Positions 1-10,300 of a DNA stretch of 52,792 nt are shown piece after piece (position 1 is the stretch's first letter; each line of letters opens with the position of its first letter). The position numbers and the translations under genes were made by a program. This DNA is from Phocaeicola plebeius (GTDB taxonomy: Bacteria > Bacteroidota > Bacteroidia > Bacteroidales > Bacteroidaceae), in the NCBI GenBank assembly GCA_022767125.1, contig JALEPZ010000095.1:1-52792 (forward strand), in the 5' to 3' direction. The notes beneath the pieces were generated by a model. The model was not told the origin of the DNA. It made no database searches and saw only the letters and a list, made by a program, of their open reading frames with translations.

Positions 1-70
1 TCCTCTCTACGACAGAAAACAGTATCAAATCAAACTGAAAACAGAGAAAATGACTAATTTTGCATCGCCA

Positions 71-1078
71 TTAGGGTAAAGAGCATGAAAAGTGAACGGA
101 TATCCCCGTTTTGGGTGGGTGGATATCCTCCGTTTTCAGCATACTCCCACATTGGTGGGTCAACGGATTAAAGACAAGGGTAAACTGGCTGTTCTCATTT
201 TCTACCAAGCCTATCCATAGACTGTCGTTCACGGCTATGGGGGTATTGACCCACTTCAGATAGTCATCTGCAGTACCATTTCTACGGAAAGCCATATAAT
301 CCGTTTTTGCCTTTTCCGGTATCTTTTTATCTTGAAAATCAAAAACCATGACAGCTTGTATGGCACCCATCTCATCCAATACCATCAACGTGTCCAAAGG
401 AGAACGGTAAAAACTGATTTCCGAACCTCCTTTACGGAAAACATCGCTGGTTGAACACCCTCCTACATACCCCTCCTGATAAGGTAGTACTTGCCTGTCG
501 ATATGCATTAAAGAATCCGTATAGACCAGACTGGGCATCCGTGTACCGTCTGGAGTCAGATTGAACATGAAGCCACCGTTTTTCAATCGTTTACAGGCAT
601 CTGCATGAAAAGAAATTCGCTGTTCGTTTACCAACCTGCCGTCTTCGGTATAATGAATCACCTTCTTTGAATTCGTGTCCAATATGTAAACACCTGTCTC
701 ATCTACATCCAAATCCCATGGGTAAACATACTCTCCAGGTGCTTGTCCTACTTGCCCATAACGGGTCATCGGATGGCCGTCTTTGTTGAAAGAGACAACG
801 GTTCGCGATGCACTTTGGTCAACGATGTAGTACTTGTCATGAAAGGTGATAATTTTGTCTGCATCCGTAAACATAGTCGTTGCATTCTCGTGTAAAATGA
901 CGAAGGTGGTGTCCTAAATATGTTGGGTGACGGATGTATAATAATCTTCGTCAAGAGTAATCTTTACATGAGTAACTGTTCAGTCAGATACATCTATTGA
1001 CGGGTCTGAGCTTTTCTTGCTTGAACAGTCTGCGAATAATAGGGGAATTCCCAATATCAATAGTTTGATTATTTTCAT
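71..1078 (-). pseudogene. Decayed 6-bladed beta-propeller lipoprotein
   Basis: Read leftward from the ATG at 1078, the frame starts with a lipoprotein-like signal peptide (MKIIKLLILGIPLLFADCSS). It then meets an in-frame TGA and TAG before continuing, in the same frame, into about 267 residues that resemble the 6-bladed beta-propeller (NHL-like) proteins common in Bacteroides. The propeller part contains the segments GQVGQAPGEY, YILDTNSKKVIHY and FDFQDKKIP. The lipobox would be F-A-D-C, where a small residue (G/A/S) is normal before Cys, so it also looks mutated. Near 100-120 the reading could shift into a frame running to a TGA at 25-27, so the 3' end may be shifted too. A re-initiated product from the internal ATG at 874 would lack an export signal. 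Family assignment is moderately confident; the interruption is directly visible. Confidence 0.75.
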
Positions 1079-1149
1079 GATGCCAGTAGATGTTAGAAAT
1101 CCTATTCGAGTTGAAGAGATCTGATTAGCTTGTTCGTTCTTTTTTCTGT

Positions 1150-2127
1150 TTATGAGTGTCTTTCAGTATGCAGGAAGAGTCCTGCCAATAGAGTGCCGGA
1201 GATGCTGTGCCAGGCACAGGAGATGGCACATGGCAGTACCGCCAACGGTTGGGCGGCGAAGAAGGTACCTGCCAGTACCGTTGCCAGTCCGGCGTTCTGC
1301 ATCCCCACCTCGATGGACAAGGTCCGCTTCTTCGCCGTACCGAAGCCGGCGGTGCGTCCGGCAGTCCATCCCAGCAGATAGCCGAGAGAGTTGTGGCAGA
1401 GGACGACAGCGAAGGTACCGATAAACAGCAGGAAGCCGCGTGCCAGCAGGTCGTCGTGGACCGTACTGATGACACCGCCCACGATGCATGCCAAGCAGAT
1501 GACACTGCCGCCCGGCATCAGCGACTGGAGCACCGGGAAGGAGGGACGGCGTGAATACCGGTAGTTGAGCAGGCAGCCTACACTTACCGGCAGGATGGTT
1601 ACGATAAGGATGTTGAGGAACATGCCCACGGCGTCTATCTCGATAATCTCGCCTGCCGTGATTTCCAGCAGGAGCGGTGTCATGACCGGAGCGAGGAGGG
1701 TGGAGGCACAGGTCATGCCTACGGAAAACGCCACATCGCCGTGGCAGAGGAAGGACATAATGTTGCTCGACACACCGCCGGGACAGCAGCCCACCAGCAG
1801 GATGCCCAGCGCCAGAGCAGGCTCGAGGTGGAAGACCTTCACCAACAGCCAGGCTACGCCCGGCATGATGAGGAACTGGGCGCACGCGCCGATGAAGATG
1901 TCCAGCGGACGACGGGCAACGATGCGGAAGTCGTCGGTGGTCAGCGTCAGTCCCATGGTCAGCATGATGAGGCCCAGGATGACGGTCTGAGTGGTGCCGC
2001 GCACCCACTGGAAGGTGGCGGGAAGGAAAAAGGTGAGGACGGCAATGGCGATGATGAACAACGAGGCGTGGCGGGCCAGCCAGGAGCTGGCGGCAGCGCA
2101 AACGGAAATGAATGAACGGACGGACAT
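1150..2127 (-). CDS. Bile acid:sodium symporter family (BASS) transporter
   Basis: The 325-residue protein is almost entirely hydrophobic, with about nine to ten membrane spans starting near residue 20. Family-typical segments are present: the GLxLTxxDF-type stretch after span 2 (MGLTLTTDDFRIVARRP), the glycine/proline-rich LLVGCCPGGVSSNIMSFL near residue 110, and EVGMQNAGLATVLA near residue 275. These match the crossing-helix motifs of BASS proteins, secondary transporters that carry organic anions with Na+ across the inner membrane. Bile acids are a known substrate of the family, but bacterial members also carry pantoate, pyruvate and other acids, so the substrate is open. It lies 21 bp downstream of the PAP2 gene on the same strand and is probably co-transcribed from the promoter at 2721-2752. 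Length is normal for the family. Confidence 0.9.
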   Translation of the reverse strand: MSVRSFISVCAAASSWLARHASLFIIAIAVLTFFLPATFQWVRGTTQTVILGLIMLTMGLTLTTDDFRIVARRPLDIFIGACAQFLIMPGVAWLLVKVFHLEPALALGILLVGCCPGGVSSNIMSFLCHGDVAFSVGMTCASTLLAPVMTPLLLEITAGEIIEIDAVGMFLNILIVTILPVSVGCLLNYRYSRRPSFPVLQSLMPGGSVICLACIVGGVISTVHDDLLARGFLLFIGTFAVVLCHNSLGYLLGWTAGRTAGFGTAKKRTLSIEVGMQNAGLATVLAGTFFAAQPLAVLPCAISCAWHSISGTLLAGLFLHTERHS

Positions 2128-2148
2128 GATTCTATCTATTTGAGTGAA

Positions 2149-2694
2149 TTAAAAACGAATGGCAGCATAGAGGCCGGCTCCTTCCTGTCCGTAGGCCATA
2201 GGGACAAGGGTCAGTTCGACATTTCTGACCAACGGGCGTGTATAGAGGAAGGCACAGCCTGCACCGATGGCGGCTCCTCCGATTACGTCCCACCAGTCGT
2301 GACGCTTGGCATGGACACGTCCCCAGGCAACGTAGGCACTGACGGCATAGGCAGGCACTCCCCATTGCCACCCGTATCTGCGCATCAGGAACGATGCACC
2401 GTCGAAGGCGACTGCCGTATGGGTACTGGGAAAGGCATGATGGCCTGTTCCGTCCGGACGGTCCTTCTTGATGGCCGCTTCGAGACCGTAGTTGAGGACA
2501 AGCGTAGTGCCCGTGCTCAGCCCCAACTGCCAGATGCCTTGCCGGTCCTTCTCCATGAGGGCCTTCACCACTCCCGTAGCGGAGGGCACCAAGCAAAGCA
2601 CGTCCGTAGAATGTTCGACCAATTTCGACTGTGCCGACAGGAGTAGGGGCAGGGCAGCCAGCAGCAGGCACAGGATGGGTTTCTTCGAAGTCAT
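2149..2694 (-). CDS. PAP2-superfamily membrane or periplasmic phosphatase
   Basis: This 181-residue protein begins with a signal peptide or first membrane helix (MTSKKPILCLLLAALPLLLS). It carries the three-part PAP2 phosphatase signature: a KKDRP block near residue 73, HHAFPSTHTA (the PSGH-like block) near 82, and RVHAKRHDWWDVIGG (SRxxxxxHxxxD-like) near 125. The conserved His residues would be nucleophile and acid. Family members remove phosphate from lipids such as undecaprenyl pyrophosphate or phosphatidic acid. An ATG further upstream (2751) would give a longer frame, but it lies inside the -33 box, so the start at 2694 is chosen. The BASS transporter follows in the same direction. Substrate unknown. 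Confidence 0.85.
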   Translation of the reverse strand: MTSKKPILCLLLAALPLLLSAQSKLVEHSTDVLCLVPSATGVVKALMEKDRQGIWQLGLSTGTTLVLNYGLEAAIKKDRPDGTGHHAFPSTHTAVAFDGASFLMRRYGWQWGVPAYAVSAYVAWGRVHAKRHDWWDVIGGAAIGAGCAFLYTRPLVRNVELTLVPMAYGQEGAGLYAAIRF

Positions 2695-2720
2695 GATAGA
2701 TGCAGTTTTATTGACGGGCG

Positions 2721-2752
2721 CAAAATTACGACAAATCCCCTTATCTGCCAAA
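2721..2752 (-). promoter_or_regulatory. Promoter for PAP2-BASS operon
   Basis: On the minus strand, TTTG (2749-2752) is followed by exactly 20 bp and TAATTTTG (2721-2728). This is a perfect match to the Bacteroidota -33/-7 consensus. Transcription would start near 2714, about 20 nt before the ATG at 2694. Confidence 0.8.
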
Positions 2753-2841
2753 TCAGACGGAGGAGGATTCTGCCGACAGGGAAAAGGGAATGTGCCAGCC
2801 GACGGGTGACATCGAGTGAAGGTCGCAACGGGGCCGTCCCG

Positions 2842-5800
2842 CTATGGGGTAGTGCGGAACTGTTTCGGCGTACACTGATAGTACGCTTTGAAGCATTTGC
2901 TGAAATAGAAAGGATCTTCAAAGCCGATCTTGTATGATACTTCCGATACGTTCAAGTCGGTTTCCTTCAGCAGCCGTGCAGCCTCCTTCAGCCGTCTCAT
3001 CTTGATGAGTTCGTTGGGCGAATACCCTGTCAGGCTCTTGATTTTGGCAAAGAAGACCGTGCGTCCTAATCCGGAGAGCTGGACGAACCGCTCAACGGTG
3101 AAGTCAGTTTCGGCGTAGTGGGTATTCAGCAGCGTTTCCATCCGTTCATAGAACGACTTGTCCTGGTCGGTGGCCTGGGCAGGTACATTCGTTGCCGACA
3201 GGTTGGTGGAGAAACGTTTCCGCAACTGCTCCCGCTGGGCAATCATTTTCATCACCCGCAAACGCACGTATTTCAGGCTGAACGGCTTGGTGATGTAGTC
3301 ATCGGCTCCGCTTTCGATACCTTCTATGCGGTGTTCCATGGAGGTATACGCCGTAAGCAAGATGATGGGAATATGGCTGGTGTGGAAATCCGACTTGAGC
3401 CGGCGGGTCACCTCGAAGCCGTCGAGTTCGGGCATCATCACATCGCAGAGAATCAGGTCGGGGCATTGCTCCTGGGCCATGCGTATGCCTTCTTGTCCGG
3501 AGTCGGCGGTCAGCACCTTGAGCCGTGTTCCGAGGCTTTCGCGCAGGTAGTTGCGGATGTCTTCGTTGTCGTCGATGACCAGCACGCGGTAGTTGGCCAG
3601 TGCTTCGGTCGATACTTCGGGCAACGTGCCTGCCACGGAAGACAGGTTCTTGGGGGTGTCTGTCAGGAGGATTTCCGTCTTGTCGATGAAATGTTCGTTG
3701 CTGTAAGTCGCTTTGTCGGTCGACAGTTCGATGACGAACACCGAACCGCCGCCCGGATGTTCCCGGTAGAACACCTTGCCTTTGTGTACGTCCATGAACT
3801 CCTTGACGAGGGACAGTCCGATACCGGTACCCGTGGCCGAGAAGTTGATTTGTCCGAAGCGGCTGAACAGCAGGTGGCGTTTTTCTTTAGGGATGCCGAT
3901 GCCGGTATCGGAAACGGCGACGGTGCACAAATGGTGGTCGGGATCTTCTTCTACGGTCAGTTCGATGCGGCCGCCTTCGGGGGTGAACTTGAAGGCGTTC
4001 GAAAGCAGGTTATTTACTACCTTGTCTATCTTCTTATGGTCGATGAACAGGCGGACGGACGGGACGGCTGGAGTGAAGCGGTAGTCGATGTTCTTCTGGA
4101 TGGCCAGGTCCTGGAAACCGATGAAACAGTCGTGGGCAAAGTCGACCATATCCACTTCTTCCAAATCCAGGCTGAGGACATTGTTCTGGATTTTCCGGAA
4201 TTCCAGTAGCTGGTTGATGAGCTGACGCAATGCGTTGGCATTGCGGTCGAGGAGGCGCACCTGTTTCTGGGCGGCAGCCGGCAGGTCTGTGCAGTCGTCC
4301 AGCATTTCTACAGCCCCTTGGATAATGGTGAGGGGAGTGCGGAACTCATGCGATACGTTGGTGAAAAAGCGCAACTTGAAATCCGTGAGCTGTTTCTCTA
4401 CTTTGACGGCATTCCTCAGACGGTAGAAGCGGGTTGTCAACCGGAACAGGAGGTAGAGGAGGGCGGCCGACAGCAGGAAATACAATAGGTAGGCCCACGG
4501 GGATTCCCACAGTGGAGGATGGATATGGAAGGTGATGCGGGTAATGTCCTTACCCCAGATGCCGTCGGCGTTGGAGCCCTTGACCTTGAACAGATATTTG
4601 CCTGGAGGCAGTTGCTTGTAGACGGCTTCATTGCTGGTGCCAGGCACGCTCCAGTCTTTGTCAAAGCCTTCCAGCATATAGGAGTAGCGGCTCAGTTCGG
4701 GGGCTTTCAGGTTGGGCATGGCGAACTGCAGGGCCAGCGAGTTTTGCTGGTAGTCCAGGTCGATGTGGCTGGTGTAGGAGATGTTGCAGCGTGTATCGGC
4801 ATCAGAGAGCTGCTCCCAGTCGGTTCCTTTGATGCGCAGCCGGGTCATCAGCACCGGCGACACTTTGGAGGAGGGGCGGAATTGCTGGGGGTTGAATACC
4901 AGCAGTCCGTCCAAGCTGCCCCACAGCAGGGTTCCGTCCTTTCGTTTCAGGCAGGCTGCTTCATTGAATGTGGCACCGGCCGGCGAGAGGCCGAAACTGT
5001 AGCTGGTGGCACTGCCTTTCTTCGGGTCGAAGCGGGTCAGGCCTTTCTCGGTGCTGATCCATAAGAAGTCTCCGGTTTCGAGGATGCCCAGCGTGTAGTT
5101 GTCGGGAAATCCGTTCCCTACGGAATAGTGCTCAAAGCCTTCTTCCTGGCCGCGATCTGCAGGGAGGTATTTGTTCAGTCCACCGCCGGCGGTACCGATC
5201 CAGATGGTTCCGTTATGGTCCTGATAGATGTACTTGATGTCGTTCGAGCTGAGGCTGTGGGGATGCCGGATGTCTGCGGTGAAGGTCTGGTATGCCTGTG
5301 GGTCGCGCAACAGTTCGTCGGGGAGAAAGCGGACGAGGCCTTCGCTGGTGCCGGCCCAGATGCGCCCTTCCTTGTCCTGGAACAGGTAACGGAACATGCT
5401 GAGGTTGCCGTTGCCCGTCAGGAAATTCCGGAACGAGAACTGTCCGTCCTTTTCTTCAATCAGTCCGATGCCTCCTTCGTTAAACGAGGCAGTCCAGATG
5501 CGTTGTTGGCTGTCGATGAGAATGTGGAAGACGGCATCGTCCACCAACGAGGTGGGGTCGTTGACCCGATGGTGGAGGTGGGCCAGCTGGCGGCGGGTCT
5601 TCACGTCGTAGACGTAGATGCCTTTTTCTTTTCCGGCCACCCACATCCGGTGCAGCTGGTCTTCGGCCAGGGCATACGGGTTGAGGTCTGTGCCGATGCA
5701 GGTCGGATGCTCCAGCTGGCTGTCGTAGACATACAAGCCTCCGTTCTTCAGTCCTACCCATACGTTGCCCTGGCTGTCCTCGAGGATGGAGCGTACGTTG

Positions 5801-7089
5801 TTGTTCTTTCCGATGGCATTGCCGTATTCAGGACGCACCAGACGGATATAGTCGGGACTGTTCACCATGTGGATGATGCCGGCATATTCACTGCCTATCC
5901 ATAGGTCGCCCCATCGGTCTTCGATGACGGGCATCAGATAGTCGGAGGCAGGGCCGGTGTTGCGGTTGCCGTAGCGGTAGTTGGCTACTTCTCCACTGGC
6001 CACGTCGTAGCGGTAGAGTCCGAAGCCATATGTGGTAATCCAGCAGGTACCTTTCGAGTCGAACCGGACTTCTCCGATGGAGAAAGGGGAGGCCTGCCGG
6101 TGAAAGTCTTCTACCAGCTTCACTTGCCGGAACTGGATGTCCTGCCCGTCGCAGTACCAAAGGTCACCCTTGTCGTAGTAGTAGAACCAGTAGCCTCCCC
6201 GGTTGTCGGTGGCTATGCGGGTCTGTTCGCGGAAACGGGGATTCTGCTGGTAGATATCTGGATGGTCAAACTTCCGCGTTTCCCAACGGTAGGTCCACAT
6301 GCCGGTCTTTCCGGTCAACAGCAAGAGCTGGTCGGCAGACAACGGATAGAAATGCTCGATGTTTTCCCCGAAAGGGCAGGGGGTTACCGCCAGCTCGGTG
6401 GCATGCACCGGACATTCCAGTAGTGCCGACCGGTCGGTGGCGAAGAACAGCCGCCCTTTCCACTCCATGCCGGCGGTGAACCGATAGATACCGGCATGGA
6501 AATCCGTCCGCTGTCCGTCCGGACGGAAACACGACAGTCCGTAGGCACCGCCTGCCCATACCGTTCCTTCTGAGTCTTCGAAGGCAAACAGACATTCGTC
6601 GGCTGCCGTCAGGTGTTCGGTTCCCAGCCAGCTGCCGTCGTCTTGGCGGCGCAGGGAACAGAGGCCCTGGTCTTTCCCCCACAGCCATATGGTGCCGTTG
6701 CCAGCTTCCAGGAAATTATCGTAGACCAGCTTGTCCTGCATGCCCAGACGGAGCGGGCAGAACCGGTCGGTGATGGCGTCATAACAGCACCATTCGTGCT
6801 GATAGGTTTCTACCCACAGTAGTTGCCGGCAGTGGGTGGAGGGATAGATATGAAGGGTGCGGCAGTCGAATCCGGCTGGAAAAGCGTACGGACGGATGTG
6901 ATAGCCGTCGTAGCGGTTCAGTCCGTCCAAGGTTCCGGCCCAGATGAATCCGTTGCTGTCTTCAGCGATGGCACGGACCGTATTCTGCGATAGTCCGTTG
7001 TTGGAGCCAATATAGAAAAAGTTGACATTCTGGGCCATTGTTCCCAGCCATCCCCCTAAAAAGGAGATAATGACCAATATGCTTCTCAT
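2842..7089 (-). CDS. Hybrid two-component system regulator HTCS-1 (PUL 1)
   Basis: The 1415-residue single-protein regulator has a signal peptide, then a long periplasmic sensor of repeated two-component propeller motifs (for example SNGFIWAGTLDGLNRYDG near 55) over about 690 residues. A Y_Y_Y domain and one membrane helix (about 861-885) follow. The cytoplasmic half has HisKA (SHEFRTPLT, phospho-His H914), HATPase (DTGIGIP and TGTGIGLSLV), a receiver with CDVMMPELDG (phospho-Asp D1216) and a C-terminal AraC-type helix-turn-helix. In this family the propeller binds a specific oligosaccharide and the AraC domain switches on the neighbouring PUL. The gene is divergent from susC-1, its probable target. 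A start at 7119 is possible but overlaps the -7 box, so 7089 is chosen. All key residues are present. Confidence 0.95.
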   Translation of the reverse strand: MRSILVIISFLGGWLGTMAQNVNFFYIGSNNGLSQNTVRAIAEDSNGFIWAGTLDGLNRYDGYHIRPYAFPAGFDCRTLHIYPSTHCRQLLWVETYQHEWCCYDAITDRFCPLRLGMQDKLVYDNFLEAGNGTIWLWGKDQGLCSLRRQDDGSWLGTEHLTAADECLFAFEDSEGTVWAGGAYGLSCFRPDGQRTDFHAGIYRFTAGMEWKGRLFFATDRSALLECPVHATELAVTPCPFGENIEHFYPLSADQLLLLTGKTGMWTYRWETRKFDHPDIYQQNPRFREQTRIATDNRGGYWFYYYDKGDLWYCDGQDIQFRQVKLVEDFHRQASPFSIGEVRFDSKGTCWITTYGFGLYRYDVASGEVANYRYGNRNTGPASDYLMPVIEDRWGDLWIGSEYAGIIHMVNSPDYIRLVRPEYGNAIGKNNNVRSILEDSQGNVWVGLKNGGLYVYDSQLEHPTCIGTDLNPYALAEDQLHRMWVAGKEKGIYVYDVKTRRQLAHLHHRVNDPTSLVDDAVFHILIDSQQRIWTASFNEGGIGLIEEKDGQFSFRNFLTGNGNLSMFRYLFQDKEGRIWAGTSEGLVRFLPDELLRDPQAYQTFTADIRHPHSLSSNDIKYIYQDHNGTIWIGTAGGGLNKYLPADRGQEEGFEHYSVGNGFPDNYTLGILETGDFLWISTEKGLTRFDPKKGSATSYSFGLSPAGATFNEAACLKRKDGTLLWGSLDGLLVFNPQQFRPSSKVSPVLMTRLRIKGTDWEQLSDADTRCNISYTSHIDLDYQQNSLALQFAMPNLKAPELSRYSYMLEGFDKDWSVPGTSNEAVYKQLPPGKYLFKVKGSNADGIWGKDITRITFHIHPPLWESPWAYLLYFLLSAALLYLLFRLTTRFYRLRNAVKVEKQLTDFKLRFFTNVSHEFRTPLTIIQGAVEMLDDCTDLPAAAQKQVRLLDRNANALRQLINQLLEFRKIQNNVLSLDLEEVDMVDFAHDCFIGFQDLAIQKNIDYRFTPAVPSVRLFIDHKKIDKVVNNLLSNAFKFTPEGGRIELTVEEDPDHHLCTVAVSDTGIGIPKEKRHLLFSRFGQINFSATGTGIGLSLVKEFMDVHKGKVFYREHPGGGSVFVIELSTDKATYSNEHFIDKTEILLTDTPKNLSSVAGTLPEVSTEALANYRVLVIDDNEDIRNYLRESLGTRLKVLTADSGQEGIRMAQEQCPDLILCDVMMPELDGFEVTRRLKSDFHTSHIPIILLTAYTSMEHRIEGIESGADDYITKPFSLKYVRLRVMKMIAQREQLRKRFSTNLSATNVPAQATDQDKSFYERMETLLNTHYAETDFTVERFVQLSGLGRTVFFAKIKSLTGYSPNELIKMRRLKEAARLLKETDLNVSEVSYKIGFEDPFYFSKCFKAYYQCTPKQFRTTP

Positions 7090-7116
7090 TAGTATCAATT
7101 CTTTATGTTGATGCAA

Positions 7117-7146
7117 CAAAAATACAGAAAATCGGGAAAATACAAC
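7117..7146 (-). promoter_or_regulatory. Promoter for HTCS-1
   Basis: Minus-strand TATTTTTG (7117-7124) is a consensus -7 box. GTTG (7143-7146), 18 bp upstream, is an imperfect -33. Transcription would start about 20 nt before the ATG at 7089. Just upstream, an inverted repeat (AAAAAATGA at 7150-7158, TCATTTTTT at 7169-7177) sits in the shared HTCS/susC regulatory region and could be an operator. Confidence 0.6.
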
Positions 7147-7294
7147 TAGAAAAAATGATATTCTTGTGTCATTTTTTGTTATTGCATTTATAGAAAAGGG
7201 AAGGAAACAACTTATAATAAGCTCATTAAGGAACTGACGAACTAATTTTCAGTTCTTCGGACATGAATACATTTTTTATATACTCGCAAACCTC

Positions 7295-7302
7295 TACTTT
7301 TG
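7295..7302 (+). promoter_or_regulatory. -7 box of susC-1 promoter
   Basis: TACTTTTG matches TAnnTTTG and would start transcription near 7309, upstream of the ATG at 7341. No good -33 box is visible, only a T-rich stretch at 7271-7277, as expected for a promoter that needs an activator such as an HTCS. An imperfect inverted repeat (AAGGAACTG near 7229 and CAGTTCTT near 7250) lies just upstream and is a candidate activator site. Confidence 0.55.
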
Positions 7303-7340
7303 CTGCATCATTAATGTTGTGTTATCAAATTCTAAAGATT

Positions 7341-10300
7341 ATGAATGACAAGAAACTTATTTCAAACTTCCCGTTAAAGGGAGTGACATGGATCTTATTC
7401 TTGATCCTGTCTTCATTTGCATTCACAGTGAATGCCCAGCAGAAAAACGTGCGGGGCACGGTGGCCGATTCGAATGGGGAACCCATTATCGGTGCCAGTG
7501 TGGTTGTGAAAGGTACCACCAATGGTACGATTACGGACTTCGAGGGCAGCTTTGCGCTCAGCAATGTGCCCGAGAAAGGCATTGTGGTCATCAGCTATAT
7601 CGGCTACAAAACCCAGGAATTGCCCGTGGCCGGTAAGTCGGTACTGAAAGTGGTGTTGGCCGAAGACACCGAAACGTTGGACGAAGTGGTGGTAGTGGGT
7701 TACGGCACACAGAAGAAGTCGGACGTTACCGGCTCTATGGTCAGTGTCGGTGCCGAAGAACTGAAGTCGCGCCCCACAGCCAATGTGTTCGAGGCCATGC
7801 AGGGTAAGGCGGCCGGTGTGGATATCCGTACCAGTGACCGTCCGGGTGAAATGGGGGATGTCTATATCCGTGGCGTACGCTCGCTGACAGCTTCCAGTTC
7901 TCCGCTCTATGTGGTGGACGGTGTACCTTTGAACGGTACGGTGGGTCAGACTCCGGAAGAATCGTTGAGTGGTGCCTCACCGCGTGGTGGCGTACTGGAA
8001 TCGTTGAACCCCTCGGATATCGAGTCTGTCGAGGTCTTGAAGGATGCTTCTGCCACCGCCATCTATGGTTCGCGCGGTGCGAACGGCGTCGTGTTGATTA
8101 CTACCAAGAAAGGTAAGGAAGGACGCTTCACCATCAATTACAGCGGTTCACTGACCGTGGAGAATGCACAGGACCGTACGGAATGGATGACAGCCGGCGA
8201 ATACATCGACTGGCGTCGTTGGGCCTACTATTACCGCGACCCGTCTATCTATCCGCGGGGTGACCAGCCGACTATGGAAAACGACAAGGCCATCTTCAAT
8301 GGTGCCAACGATGCCTATGCTTGGGCCAATATCATGAAAGGTTGGGCTGGCGGTACATGGGACGGCTCGAAAGTGGCCACGACCGACTGGGCAGACTTCG
8401 TGACACAGACCGGCATCACGACCGAGCATACCATCAGCGGTTCGGGCGGCAATGAAAAGAACCAGTCGTATGTCTCTTTCGGATGGCTGGACAATAAAGG
8501 TACCGTGAAGGGACAGGACTATACCCGCTATACGGCCAAGGTCAGCAACGACTTGAAACTGACCGACTGGTTGAGCCTGGGTGCCAGCATCAACACCACC
8601 TACAGCATCCAGAACTATGGTATGTCGAACGATGGAGGTACGACTTCGGGTCCGGGCAGTGCCTATGCAGCTGCCATGCTGAACCTGCCGTATGCAGTTC
8701 CGTTCGACGATGAAGGCAACCGTATCGATTATCCGGGTGCCGACAGCAAAATCAAGACAGTGGTCAACGAATGGGCCTACTCGAAAGACGAACGTAAGGT
8801 GTTCCGTGCATTGGGCAGCTTCTATGCCCAACTTAATTTGGGCAAGATCTGGAAACCGCTGGAAGGACTGTCCTATAAGCTGAATTTCGGTCCCGACTTC
8901 CGCTACTATCGTCGGGGTATGTTCAACGATGCGGAGAGCGTGAACCGTGAAGGAGTGAACTATACGTCACTGACCAAGAGCACTGACTTCTCCTGGACAT
9001 TGGATAACCTCCTCTACTACAACAAGAAGATCGGCAAGCATGATTTCGGACTGACCTTGCTGCAGACTGCCACCAAGTATGAATATGAAAGCAACTTCAT
9101 GTCGGCAGAAGGCATTCCTTTGGCCGGCTCGCTGTGGAACGCACTGACCACGACCAACATCAGCAGCTTGAAGAGCTGGGATTCGGCCTTGCAGGAAAAG
9201 CAGCTGCTCTCGTACATGGCCCGTGTTAATTACACCTATAATGGCCGCTACATGTTGACGGCATCCGTACGCCGCGACGGTGCCTCTCAGTTGGCCGACG
9301 GCCACAAGTGGGCGACCTTCCCCTCGGTGGCCTTGGGTTGGCGCATCGACCAGGAGGACTTCATGAAGGATGTAGACTGGTTGAGCCAGTTGAAGCTGCG
9401 TCTGGGATATGGTGTCACCGGTAACTCGGCCATCGACCCCTACCAGACCAAGGGTTCCATCGTCAGCCTGTTCTATCCCTTCGGCAGTGCTGCCACTCCG
9501 GGTTATGTGGGTTACGAAAGCTTGTTGAGCAACGGTCTGGTGGCTATGGCTAACCAGGATTTGGGCTGGGAAAAGACCAAGCAGTGGAATGCCGGTGTGG
9601 ACTTCAGCTTCCTGAACGGACGCATCAGCGGTATCTTTGATATTTACACTTCCCGTACTACCGACCTGCTGATGCAGCAGAGTATTCCGTCGCTGACCGG
9701 TTATACGACGACCTACAACAACATCGGTGAGACCAAGAATTTCGGTTACGACTTGACCTTGAACCTGATTCCGGTCAAGACACGCGACTTCGAATGGAAC
9801 ATCGGCCTGAATGCCGCCTATACCCGCAATGAAATCGTTTCATTAGCCAACGGCAAGGAAGACGATATCAATAACGGTTGGTTCATCGGTGAGTCTACCG
9901 GAGTCATCTACAGTTACGAGTCGGCCGGATTGTGGCAGGAGTCGGATGCTGCCGAAATGGCCAAGTTCAACGCCAACGGCCACAACTTCCAGGTCGGTAT
10001 GGCTAAGCCGGTCGACCAGAATGGCGACTATAAGATTGATGCCAACGACGACCGTGTCATCATCGGCCACATCGATCCCCGCTGGACGGTAGGTATCAAC
10101 ACCAACCTGGCCTACAAGGGATGGGATCTGGGCATCCAACTCTATGGCCGTATGGACTACACGTTCAATACGGGTGGTGTATGGGTAGGCGGCCGTTACA
10201 ACGTGCGCAGCTACGACTATTACAACGAGAACAACAAGACCGCTGAATTCCAGAAACCGATCTTCGACGAAGGCGGTGTGGATGCTTACTACTACATTCT

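Noticed and set aside
3118-4209. Long open frames opposite HTCS-1, GH2 and other genes
   Set aside because: They are antisense shadows of GC-rich coding regions with no signal, motif or promoter.
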